From Myxococcales bacterium (GTDB lineage Bacteria; Myxococcota_A; Bradymonadia; UBA7976; UBA1532): a stretch of 64,000 nucleotides of DNA. Of this stretch, positions 1-6,973 are shown one piece after another. The notes beneath the pieces are model-generated. The model worked only from the letters and a program-made list of their open reading frames with translations. It was not told where the DNA came from and made no database searches. Positions within the stretch are counted from its first letter, which is position 1; the number at the start of each line of letters is the position of its first letter. The position numbers and the translations under genes are program-made. The DNA lies in contig JACKDP010000004.1 in NCBI GenBank assembly GCA_020633435.1, forward strand, positions 558,001 through 622,000, read 5' to 3'.

Positions 1-83
1 CGGCGGAAGCGCCCTTCGCGCGCACCGCTACAAGGCCCCATGATTCCAGAACTGACCGCAGAGACTCTTTCACGCCACGCATC

Positions 84-1154
84 CTATTGTCTCCGCCCCC
101 CTACGACGTCCAGCAGACGACCAATCCGGTACTCGAGCAACTCGCCCACCAAGCCTAGTCGGAATGACGAGACGATTCCTCCATATTCCTTCGCAAGAGC
201 AGATCGCGTTCGACGGGCCGAGAACGACCTGACTACTCGCGGGACGCTATCCGCGAACTGACCGTCACACGCCTGTAGCATGTACTCTACTAGCGAAAAG
301 TGGTTGACTTTGTCCGGGTGAGGATGACTTCGGCAACTAATCAAAGGATTGGACCCATTTGCGTACTTCTCGACAAAAGCGCTTCTCGCAGAAGAACCTC
401 CTTCCACTCTGGCATGAAGTTGCTTGTCCGAGAAATTCCAGAAAAGGCCGCGGGCTGAGTCGAACAGGGGCGCAAACCGGAGTGAGTCTCCAACCGAAAC
501 ACCGTCTGAGATTACGCCCCAGTTTCGCGGGTGGCGATCATTGGTCCCGACGATTGCATCGAAGGCGAGCATTCGGCCAAGACCGTCTCGAACACGACAA
601 TACTCGCTCTCCAGGCAGACCGCATCGAGGACTTCCAAGAGTAGATCAACAGTATAGAAGAGCCGCTCGGACACTTTGTCAGCGGCGAACGTTTCCTTGA
701 TCTCCCCTTCGTCAGCGCCCAGCCAGAGTGCTACAAGTTCGTCGCCATGAAAGAGTGATTCCGTCGGTTTTCGGAGAAAGTAGCGTGACATGAAACGAAC
801 ACCGAGGGCACCTATGGATGATGAACGCTGACTCTTGGACCCGTGCACTTGACTAAGGCGAAAGCGAGCCAGACGCACCGGCAGCAGCCGCCCGATCGAA
901 GAGATCATGGCCTCCGTAACGCACTCTCTGACGCCGTGAACCCGCGGACCTTTGGCAATGTAGGCATGGCTGTTGTCCCGAGAGCCCGAGACTTCGAGGA
1001 ACACCTTCGGCGCATCTCCACCGATAGACATCTGCTCGGGGGACTTGGTTGAGAAGCCCCACTTGATTGCACGAATGCGTCGACCATCCACCTGCTCGCG
1101 TGCTCGGAGCCTGCCCCTTGTTGCGATGCCCAAGTTCCACCCCACTCCCTGCAA
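84..1154 (-). CDS. HipA-like protein kinase, orphan, low-GC
   Basis: A 356-aa protein recognised as a HipA-type Ser/Thr kinase fold by two motifs. The catalytic-loop motif lies at residues 201-214 (IVGTNDRHPRNWGV, matching the family pattern N-x-D-x-H-x-x-N). The metal-binding motif is at 227-236 (FAPLFDSARG, equivalent to APxYDxxS). Known HipA proteins phosphorylate translation-related targets and are normally paired with a HipB DNA-binding antitoxin. No HipB-like gene is visible in the 84 bases before the window edge or upstream at 1155-1473. Base composition is clearly less GC-rich than everything to the right, which suggests transfer. The start used is TTG at 1154, nine bases after an in-frame stop; an internal Met at residue 42 is an alternative. 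The family call is fairly sure; the target and a toxin role are inference. Confidence 0.72.
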   Translation of the reverse strand: MQGVGWNLGIATRGRLRAREQVDGRRIRAIKWGFSTKSPEQMSIGGDAPKVFLEVSGSRDNSHAYIAKGPRVHGVRECVTEAMISSIGRLLPVRLARFRLSQVHGSKSQRSSSIGALGVRFMSRYFLRKPTESLFHGDELVALWLGADEGEIKETFAADKVSERLFYTVDLLLEVLDAVCLESEYCRVRDGLGRMLAFDAIVGTNDRHPRNWGVISDGVSVGDSLRFAPLFDSARGLFWNFSDKQLHARVEGGSSARSAFVEKYANGSNPLISCRSHPHPDKVNHFSLVEYMLQACDGQFADSVPRVVRSFSARRTRSALAKEYGGIVSSFRLGLVGELLEYRIGRLLDVVGGRRQ

Positions 1155-1211
1155 AGCCCACCTTCAACCACCACTACTGAAGGCCTCGACGATTCGCAAC
1201 CATTCATCGGT

Positions 1212-1343
1212 ATGATTGCCCTCGGCGCCGCCATGATCCGGCGCCTCCGGGCGAGGGCGCGGCAGGCGACGCTGGCCGATGGGGTCGATGGCGAGGCGCT
1301 GGAGGAGGGGTGGCGGGCGACGCTCCGGGGGCTGCTGTTCTGA
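1212..1343 (+). pseudogene. possible 3' remnant of a native high-GC gene
   Basis: A 43-codon frame beginning with ATG at 1212 and ending with TGA at 1341 reads as a plausible protein C-terminus (for example RRLRARARQATLADGVDGEA). Its codon use is like the bulk of the window, whereas the sequence to its left is distinctly lower in GC. It may be the tail of a chromosomal gene whose front was lost when the HipA-containing segment arrived. No family is recognised, and it could also be chance coding. Confidence 0.25.
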
Positions 1344-1353
1344 CCGCCGGTCT

Positions 1354-1420
1354 TTGCCGCTTCTGGCAATGGCTTGCCGGAACCGGCAGCCAGTCCCGGC
1401 AAGCTTGCCGGAAGTGGCAA
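1354..1420. repeat. cluster of TTGCC-N6-GGCAA dyads
   Basis: Three dyads of the form TTGCC-N6-GGCA(A) occur at 1354-1369, 1374-1389 and 1405-1420. A perfect 16-bp palindrome, CCGGCAAGCTTGCCGG, overlaps the last at 1396-1411. They lie in the non-coding stretch between the small remnant frame and the 3' end of the disrupted NACHT-FGE gene. They could be operators, REP-like palindromes, or stem-loops ending the minus-strand transcript; no T-run follows. Apart from these dyads and the remnant at 1212-1343, nothing is recognised in 1155-1473. Confidence 0.6.
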
Positions 1421-1473
1421 GCCCAGATTTCGCGACCCCGCGCTGCGCGCGGGGGGAAGACAAGGGACAAGCA

Positions 1474-1767
1474 TCAAGGGACCTCAGGGAGCACGCAGCG
1501 AAAGCCGATGAAGGCGCCCCGCCAATGAGGGACGAAGTCGTTGCGATACGACACGCGGAGGATCTGCGAGTCGAGGACGAACGAGCCCCCGCGCAACGCC
1601 CGCGTGCCGCCTCCGGCTGCCGGGCGGTGGGGATCGCGGTCACCGCCAGGCAATGCACCCACAACCTCGTCGCTGCACCACTCCGCGACGTTGCCCGACT
1701 GGTCCCATGTCCCCGTCCCGGCGAGGCCGCCAGGGAATACGCCCGGTGGGACAGTAGTCGCCTCTAG
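1474..1767 (-). pseudogene. 3' fragment of IS-disrupted NACHT-FGE gene (FGE-sulfatase C-terminus)
   Basis: This is the C-terminal end of a formylglycine-generating-enzyme (SUMF1) domain: a GNVAEWC motif, then RALRGGSF, then a GFRCV terminus before the stop at 1474. It is separated from its 5' part (2993-5593) by the insertion element at 1768-2988. Deleting the element and one copy of the CTAG duplication joins ...SGRDL to EATTVPPGVFPGG in a single frame with no lost or extra base. The break is therefore entirely due to the insertion. A longer ORF continues into IS sequence up to 1827, but that part is not native. Confidence 0.85.
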
Positions 1768-2988
1768 CAGGCTGTTGAAGTAGAGGTCAGCGGGCTTGTG
1801 GCGCTCATGCCTCCGGCCAGCAATCATGTCGCACCTGCCCCTACCCCAGACTCATGCTGGGCTGAGACGGGAGATGCGAAGCAGATTGTAGGCAGCCACG
1901 ATGAGGGTCCCGGCGAACGCCGTTTTTCGGCGGCCCTTGAACCGGGTCCTGCTGAAGCCCGCGGTCGTCTTCATCCACCCAAAGACCTCTTCGATTCGTC
2001 GCCTGATCCGCTGGCTGACCGCGTAGCCCGGGTGCCGAGTTGTCCGTCCATCGATGGCCGACCGGCGGCCTGAGGTGTTCTGCGCCACATGGGGCGTCAC
2101 CCGCCGCTCCCGGCACTGCGCGATGAAGGCCTTCGTGTCGTAGCCGCGGTCAGCTCCCAGGGTCAGGCGACGGCTCTTGGGGCGTTCGACCTGGTCGAGC
2201 AACTCGATACCCGCCTCGCGCTCGCATCGGCCGTTGGCCTCGGTGACCGCGAAGGCCACCACCAGCCCGTTCGCGTTCTCCATCAGGGCGTGCGCCGCAT
2301 ATCGTAGCTTCGCTTCGTGCCCGTTGCCCTTCCGCATCAGCTTCGCTTCGGGATCGGTCTTCGACTCGTGCGTCTCGTTGCTGCGCTTCTCCCCGCGGAA
2401 GTCGCCCCAGCCGTTCGAGTCGCCATCGCTGTCGTCGTCCTTGCGCCGGAAGGACTTCATCGACGCCCAGGCCTGGATGAGCGTGCCGTCGACCGAGAAG
2501 TGCTCCCCGCTCAACAGGCCTCGCTGCCTCGCCTGGTTCACGACCTCGACCAGAAAGCGAGTCGCCGCCTCGTGCTCAAGCAACCTCTCGCGGTTCTTCG
2601 AGAAGGTGCTGTGATCGAAGGTCGGCTCCATCAGGTCGAGGTCGAGGAACCACCGGAACAGGAGGTTGTACTGAAGCTGCTCGCAGAACTGCCGCTCACT
2701 GCGGACGCTGAACAGCGCCATGAGGAGCTGGCTGAGGAGCAGCCGCTCCGGCGGGACCGACACCCGGCCATTCTCCGCGTACATGACGTCAAACGCGTCC
2801 GTCATGGCGGCAAGCGCCTGGTCGGCCAGCGCCTTGATCGGGCGCAACGGATGGTCGGGCGGGATCCGGTCGGCGACCGAGATCAAGGCCAACATCGATG
2901 GCTGCTTCTTGGCTCGTCCTCGCATGCATCCGTTAGATCATGCGGAGGCCACGATGTCGATCCCCGTCGTGCTCATTTCAACAGCCTG
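1768..2988 (-). mobile_element. IS5-type insertion sequence, 1221 bp
   Basis: The ends carry perfect 12-bp terminal inverted repeats: CAGGCTGTTGAA at 1768-1779 and its complement at 2977-2988. The element is flanked by a 4-bp target duplication, CTAG, at 1764-1767 and 2989-2992. One transposase gene fills most of it. The intact transposase, perfect ends and perfect duplication indicate a recent insertion. It sits inside the FGE-sulfatase domain of a NACHT gene. The IS5 family is inferred from the transposase type and the short CTAG duplication; the subgroup was not determined. Confidence 0.92.
1852..2925 (-). CDS. IS5-family DDE transposase
   Basis: A 357-aa transposase of full family length. 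It has an N-terminal DUF772-type helical region (about residues 15-120) and a DDE_Tnp_1 catalytic core. Visible catalytic positions are Asp146 (FSVDGTLIQAWAS), Asp259 (LGADRGYDT) and Glu313 (RRIEEVFGW). The ATG at 2923-2925 lies about 60 bases inside the right inverted repeat, as usual for the family. The reading frame is intact, so the element may still be able to move. Confidence 0.93.
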   Translation of the reverse strand: MRGRAKKQPSMLALISVADRIPPDHPLRPIKALADQALAAMTDAFDVMYAENGRVSVPPERLLLSQLLMALFSVRSERQFCEQLQYNLLFRWFLDLDLMEPTFDHSTFSKNRERLLEHEAATRFLVEVVNQARQRGLLSGEHFSVDGTLIQAWASMKSFRRKDDDSDGDSNGWGDFRGEKRSNETHESKTDPEAKLMRKGNGHEAKLRYAAHALMENANGLVVAFAVTEANGRCEREAGIELLDQVERPKSRRLTLGADRGYDTKAFIAQCRERRVTPHVAQNTSGRRSAIDGRTTRHPGYAVSQRIRRRIEEVFGWMKTTAGFSRTRFKGRRKTAFAGTLIVAAYNLLRISRLSPA

Positions 2989-5593
2989 CTAGGTCCCTGC
3001 CAGACCGCCGATCCGGGTCGTCCTCCCAGCCCCACGGATAGCGCCGGATGGTCTCCCCCTCCACGAAAGGCCCCCGAGCGGCGTACTCCCACTGGGCCTC
3101 GCTCGGCAGCGCCACATGGCGATTCAGCCTCCTTGTCAACCACTTGCAGTAGGCCTCAGCCTCCCACCACGACACCCCGACGATGGGGTAGTGGGGCCGA
3201 CCGGGCACAGGCCAGTCTGCGGGCGAGTCGATGCCCATGGTGGTGCGCCAAGCCCACGCCTCCGGCGACCAGAGGCCCTTGTCCTCGTAGCCGCCGTCGC
3301 CGACGAACGTCGCGAACTCCGCCCTGGTGACGGGCCAGCGCTGGATGCTGAAGGCAGACATCTGGACCACCCGGGCGGGCTGCTCCCAGCCAAGAGCGGC
3401 TCGGTCCCCCGGCGCCGCGCCAAACCAAAACCGGCCCGCCGGCACCTCGACCCACCGGCTCTGCTCCTTGACCACCCGGTTGTACGGCCCCACCGCCGTC
3501 CAGAAGGCCGCCCGCTCGGGCACCGGCATCTGGGCCGACGAGTCCGGCGCCAGGAAGTGGTCCTGCAGCTTGTCGATGCGCTCGCCCAGGTCGGTCGGCA
3601 CCCGCGGCGCCGTGCGCCAGTCGGCGACGCACTCGGCGGCCAGCCGGGCAGCGTTGGCGCGAACGGGCCAGCCCTCGCCGTCGCTCTCGGCCCGGGCCAG
3701 CAGGCCGCGCAGGTAGTCCCAGGCGGCGGCGCCGGGGAGCGAGTCCTGGCGGGCGTGCTCGGCCACGTACATGCGCGCCACCTCCTCCCAGCCCGGGTCG
3801 AGGCCCGCGTCGATGAGGGCCTGCGCGGGAGCCATGTCGCTCAGGTGGCAGGCCACCAGGAACTCGGCGAAGGACCGGTGGGCGAAGCGCAGACGGCGGT
3901 AGCCGCGCTCGGTGTCGCGCCAGATCAGCAGGCCGGCGCGCTCGTCCAGGAAGCGGACCTCGGCGTAGGCTTCGCCCTCCGACAGCCCCGCGTCTTGCAG
4001 CACGCGGGCGGCGTGGTCTTCGCGGATGATGCTCTCGGGGTCGCGCGTCCCGCCCGCCTGCCACCAGCGCCAGGCGATGGCCGTCAGCCAGGCGCGGCGC
4101 TTGCGGGCCTCGTCGGGGCTGGCGCGGTCGCGGTCCTCCAGCAGCAGCGTCAGCAGCTCGTCGTACAGCTCGTTGCGGTCCCGGGGCAGGCGCTTCTGGC
4201 GGTAGGCCAGCACGCAGATCATGGCCAGCGTCAGGGGGTTGCCGGCGAGCACCCGCACGGCGGCGTGCTGGCCCAGGTCGGCCGTGAGCTGGCGGGCCTG
4301 GGCGGCGGCGTCCTCGGTGGCGTCGCGGCCGGCGAGCCAGTGGGTCGCCACCCGGGTGATCTGGTCGGCCTCCAGGGGCAGCAGGTTGGCGCGGACGAAC
4401 GGCGCGGGGGGCACGGCGCCGTCCTGAGCGGCGGCGGGCCGGCAGGTGGCGACGACGTGGGCGCGGCTGGCCTCCCGGCCGGCCAGGGTGGCGATGACCG
4501 CCGCGAGCTGCCGGCGCCGCTGGCGGGCGTCACCGTCGCCGGCCTGCACCTCGTCCAGGCCGTCGAGCAGCAGCACCAGCCGGCCCGCGCGCAGGGCGTC
4601 GTCCACGGCGTCGCGGGGCAGCTCGTCACGGCCGCCGGCGCAGCAGAGGCGGGCGGTGGCCTGGTCGAGCAGCGCCCGGGCGTCAGGAGCGCCCTTGAAG
4701 TCGGCGAGGCGGAAGAAGACGGGCAGCGGATCGGCCGGCAGGCCCGACAAGGGGGCCCGCTCGCCCAGGGCCACCTCGCACAGCTCCGCCGCGAGGCGCT
4801 GCAGGAACGACGTCTTGCCTGCCCCCGGGTCGCCCACGAGGAAGACGCAGCGATGGGCCGCCACGCGGTCGTGGGCGGTCTGCTGCCGCCCGGAGCCCGC
4901 ATGGTCGCTGCCCCGGGTGTGCAGGGGCTCGTACACATCGGCCAGCGTGCGGGCGCGGCCCTCGTCGCGGGTAGCGCGGTCGAAGACCAGCCGGTCGGAT
5001 TCCTTTTTCAAGCCGAGCAGATACGCGACGAATGCCTCATCGTGATGGCTGGCCGGCCGGTCGCCCGCGACCCGCCGGTTCAGCACGTAGTCGCCCTCGT
5101 CGCTCGTCCCGCCCAGGGCGTCGGCGACGGCCGCCGCCGTGACGTCCCCCGCGTGGCCGGGCAGCAGGGCGTCCACCAGCTTGCTGGCCACCCCGGGGCC
5201 GAACGCCCGCACGGCGCACCGGCCGAAGTCCAGATCAGCGAGGGTGGCCACGTGCTCGGCGGGCACGTCCAGCACCAGCACCCGGGCGCGGGCCGGCTGG
5301 GCCTTGAGCTGCCGACGCAGCTTGTCCACGTCGAGGCCCTGCCCCTCCGTCGTCTCAAGCGTCAGATCTCCCAGCTCGTCGACGCGCAGCCGGCCCACCA
5401 GCACCACCCAGTCGGCGGCGTCGCGCGCGGCCTGGAGCAGGTCGGCCCCGGCCGCCCGGGGCTTCGTGCGCACGTCCTTCACCTGGAAGCCCGGGTGCAG
5501 CCGCGCCCGCAGGCAGCGCGCGACGTGGGTCACGGTGGCCTGGACGCTGGGATCGACGGTCGGGCCCGACAAGCCGGCGATGAAAGCGTACAT
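2978..5593 (-). CDS. NACHT NTPase with FGE-sulfatase domain, 5' part, truncated by IS
   Basis: The first 867 codons are native; the last four (AGC plus a neighbour) come from the insertion element. Residues 1-160 form an unrecognised alpha/beta region. A NACHT domain follows, with Walker A at 254-261 (GDPGAGKT), Walker B at 339-348 (LVLLLDGLDE) and the typical FAHRSFAEFL motif near residue 500. From about 690 a SUMF1/FGE fold begins and is cut before its C-terminal GFRCV motif, which survives at 1474-1767. NACHT STAND proteins of this size act as regulated switches, including in phage defence and cell-fate control; what this one senses is unknown. It is divergent from the ATP-grasp gene at 5674. 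In its present state it is probably inactive or lacks its C-terminal fold. Confidence 0.85.
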   Translation of the reverse strand: MYAFIAGLSGPTVDPSVQATVTHVARCLRARLHPGFQVKDVRTKPRAAGADLLQAARDAADWVVLVGRLRVDELGDLTLETTEGQGLDVDKLRRQLKAQPARARVLVLDVPAEHVATLADLDFGRCAVRAFGPGVASKLVDALLPGHAGDVTAAAVADALGGTSDEGDYVLNRRVAGDRPASHHDEAFVAYLLGLKKESDRLVFDRATRDEGRARTLADVYEPLHTRGSDHAGSGRQQTAHDRVAAHRCVFLVGDPGAGKTSFLQRLAAELCEVALGERAPLSGLPADPLPVFFRLADFKGAPDARALLDQATARLCCAGGRDELPRDAVDDALRAGRLVLLLDGLDEVQAGDGDARQRRRQLAAVIATLAGREASRAHVVATCRPAAAQDGAVPPAPFVRANLLPLEADQITRVATHWLAGRDATEDAAAQARQLTADLGQHAAVRVLAGNPLTLAMICVLAYRQKRLPRDRNELYDELLTLLLEDRDRASPDEARKRRAWLTAIAWRWWQAGGTRDPESIIREDHAARVLQDAGLSEGEAYAEVRFLDERAGLLIWRDTERGYRRLRFAHRSFAEFLVACHLSDMAPAQALIDAGLDPGWEEVARMYVAEHARQDSLPGAAAWDYLRGLLARAESDGEGWPVRANAARLAAECVADWRTAPRVPTDLGERIDKLQDHFLAPDSSAQMPVPERAAFWTAVGPYNRVVKEQSRWVEVPAGRFWFGAAPGDRAALGWEQPARVVQMSAFSIQRWPVTRAEFATFVGDGGYEDKGLWSPEAWAWRTTMGIDSPADWPVPGRPHYPIVGVSWWEAEAYCKWLTRRLNRHVALPSEAQWEYAARGPFVEGETIRRYPWGWEDDPDRRSGRDLAGC

Positions 5594-5673
5594 GCCGCGA
5601 GTGTCCTCCGGCGCGCGCGCCGCCGCAACGCCACCGCTTGCCCCGGCCCCGCCGGTTGGCGAAACTCCCGCCC

Positions 5674-6630
5674 ATGCGCGACCTCATCGTCATCCACGAG
5701 CACCCCGAGTGGCAGAAGCCGCTCTTCCAGGCGCTCACCGCCCGCGGCGTCGACTTCGGCGTCTTCGACCTCAAGTCCGCCGCGTTCTCGGAGGTGGACG
5801 CGCCCCATGCGCGGGTCTACTTCAACCAGGCCAGCCCCAGCGCCTACACCCGGGGGAACACCCGGGCGGTGCCGCTGGGCCTCGCGTTCATGGAGGATCT
5901 GGAGGCCCAGGGCGTGCGGGTGCTCAACGGCGCCCGGGCGTTTCGGTTCGAGCTGAGCAAGATCTTCCAGGCGCGCACCATGGCGCGGCTGGGCATCGAT
6001 CACCCGCGCAGCGTGGCGTTCAACGACGTGCGCGCCCTGGAGGCCCGGGCGGCCGAGGTGGGCTTCCCGGCCATCCTCAAGCCCGACCTGGGGGGCAGCG
6101 GCGCCCGCATGTACAAGGTGGAGTCGGTGGCCGAGGTGGCGCACCTGCTCAGCACCCAGCCCGAGCTGTGGCTGCCCGACAACCTGCTGATCTTGCAGGA
6201 GTATCTGCCCCACGACGCCCCCGGCCGCGGCATCGTGCGCATGGAGTTCCTGGGGGGCGAGCTGCTGTACGCCATGCGCGTGCGGTCCGACGGGGCGTTC
6301 AACCTCTGCCCGTCGGAGGTCTGCAACCCCGCCGACGGCGAGGACGGCATGTGCGCGCTGCCCACCGAGGTGCCGAAGATGGCGCCGGTGTTCGAGCCCT
6401 ACCCGGAGGTGCCTGCCGAGGCCGTGGCCACGGCGAAGCGCCTGGTGGCGGCGGGGCACCTGGACGTCGCGGGCATCGAGTACCTGGAGACCCCCGACGG
6501 CCGGCGCGTCTTCTACGACATCAACGCCAACTCCAACCTGCGCCGCCCCGTCGCCGAGGCCTTCGGCTTCGATCCCTTCGAGCGGGTGGTCGACTTCCTC
6601 GTCCGCGAGATCGAGCGCGCGAAGGGCTGA
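5674..6630 (+). CDS. ATP-grasp (RimK-like) ligase
   Basis: A 318-aa ATP-grasp protein. It has an N-terminal pre-ATP-grasp domain, then a substrate/ATP-binding core with AILKPDLGGSGARMYKV (around residue 130) and a C-terminal metal-binding block VFYDINANSN. The family forms carboxylate-amine or thiol bonds using ATP; RimK-like members add amino acids to peptides or make small peptide-like metabolites. The substrate here is not predictable. The ATG at 5674 is preferred over an in-frame TTG at 5638 because the protein then begins with the conserved MRDLIVIHEHPEW strand. It is single and divergent from the NACHT gene, and it is followed by an inverted repeat and the sigma54 operon. Confidence 0.82.
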   Translation: MRDLIVIHEHPEWQKPLFQALTARGVDFGVFDLKSAAFSEVDAPHARVYFNQASPSAYTRGNTRAVPLGLAFMEDLEAQGVRVLNGARAFRFELSKIFQARTMARLGIDHPRSVAFNDVRALEARAAEVGFPAILKPDLGGSGARMYKVESVAEVAHLLSTQPELWLPDNLLILQEYLPHDAPGRGIVRMEFLGGELLYAMRVRSDGAFNLCPSEVCNPADGEDGMCALPTEVPKMAPVFEPYPEVPAEAVATAKRLVAAGHLDVAGIEYLETPDGRRVFYDINANSNLRRPVAEAFGFDPFERVVDFLVREIERAKG

Positions 6631-6638
6631 GGCCCCCT

Positions 6639-6669
6639 GTGCGCGCACACCGGGCTGGTGTGCGCGCAC
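6639..6669. promoter_or_regulatory. perfect 13-bp inverted repeat; candidate enhancer (UAS) of the sigma54 promoter
   Basis: The arms GTGCGCGCACACC (6639-6651) and its complement (6657-6669) flank a 5-base spacer. Each arm contains the self-complementary decamer GTGCGCGCAC, at 6639-6648 and 6660-6669. The decamers start 21 bp apart, two helical turns. They lie roughly 95-125 bp upstream of the expected start of the sigma54 promoter at 6737-6752, the usual place for activator binding. An alternative reading is a terminator hairpin for the ATP-grasp gene, but no T-run follows. Confidence 0.55.
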
Positions 6670-6736
6670 ACCCCCGCCGCCGCGGCGACCGGGCGTAAAC
6701 CCCTGATTTCATTGAGTCGTCTCCGGAGCGCGCGGG

Positions 6737-6752
6737 TGGCACGTGCGCTGCT
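6737..6752 (+). promoter_or_regulatory. sigma54 (-24/-12) promoter
   Basis: The sequence TGGCACG-TGCG-CTGCT matches the sigma54 consensus TGGCACG-N4-TTGCW at every fixed position except one (C for the first T of TTGC), with the required spacing. Transcription would start near 6763, leaving a leader of about 30 bases with a strong ribosome binding site (GAGGAGGTGAC) before the ATG at 6795. A sigma54 activator with an intact GAFTGA motif is encoded 1.8 kb downstream on the opposite strand. Confidence 0.7.
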
Positions 6753-6794
6753 CTCTCCCTCTGCGTCGGCCAACGGTGGCCGCGAGGAGGTGAC

Positions 6795-6971
6795 ATGGCG
6801 GCAGAGAAGCTGGGGCGGGCCCGCGCAGGGAGCGGCAAGGAGTACGAGGTCTTCTGGGATCCGAGCAGCCGGGAGGTCTACGTCGGCTGGGCCGGCCGCT
6901 CGGGCATCGGCAAGGCCACCTCGGCAGGCCACGCGATGCGCATGGCGGAAGCCTGGCTGGTGAGGAAGTAG
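6795..6971 (+). CDS. small 58-aa protein, first gene of sigma54 operon
   Basis: A 58-codon gene starting with ATG right after GAGGAGGTGAC and ending with TAG at 6969-6971, two bases before the GTG of the next gene. The protein is basic at both ends, with a central EYEVFWDPSSREVYVGWAG segment likely to form beta strands, then a GIGKATSAGHAMRMAEAW helix. There is no signal peptide or TM segment. No family is recognised. Support for coding comes from the near-perfect Shine-Dalgarno, the tight spacing to the downstream gene and the sigma54 promoter in front. Confidence 0.7.
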   Translation: MAAEKLGRARAGSGKEYEVFWDPSSREVYVGWAGRSGIGKATSAGHAMRMAEAWLVRK

Positions 6972-6973
6972 CG

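Noticed and set aside
3116..5956. 946-codon plus-strand ORF
   Set aside because: Antisense to the NACHT gene and running into the ATP-grasp gene in the wrong frame; no domain signature.
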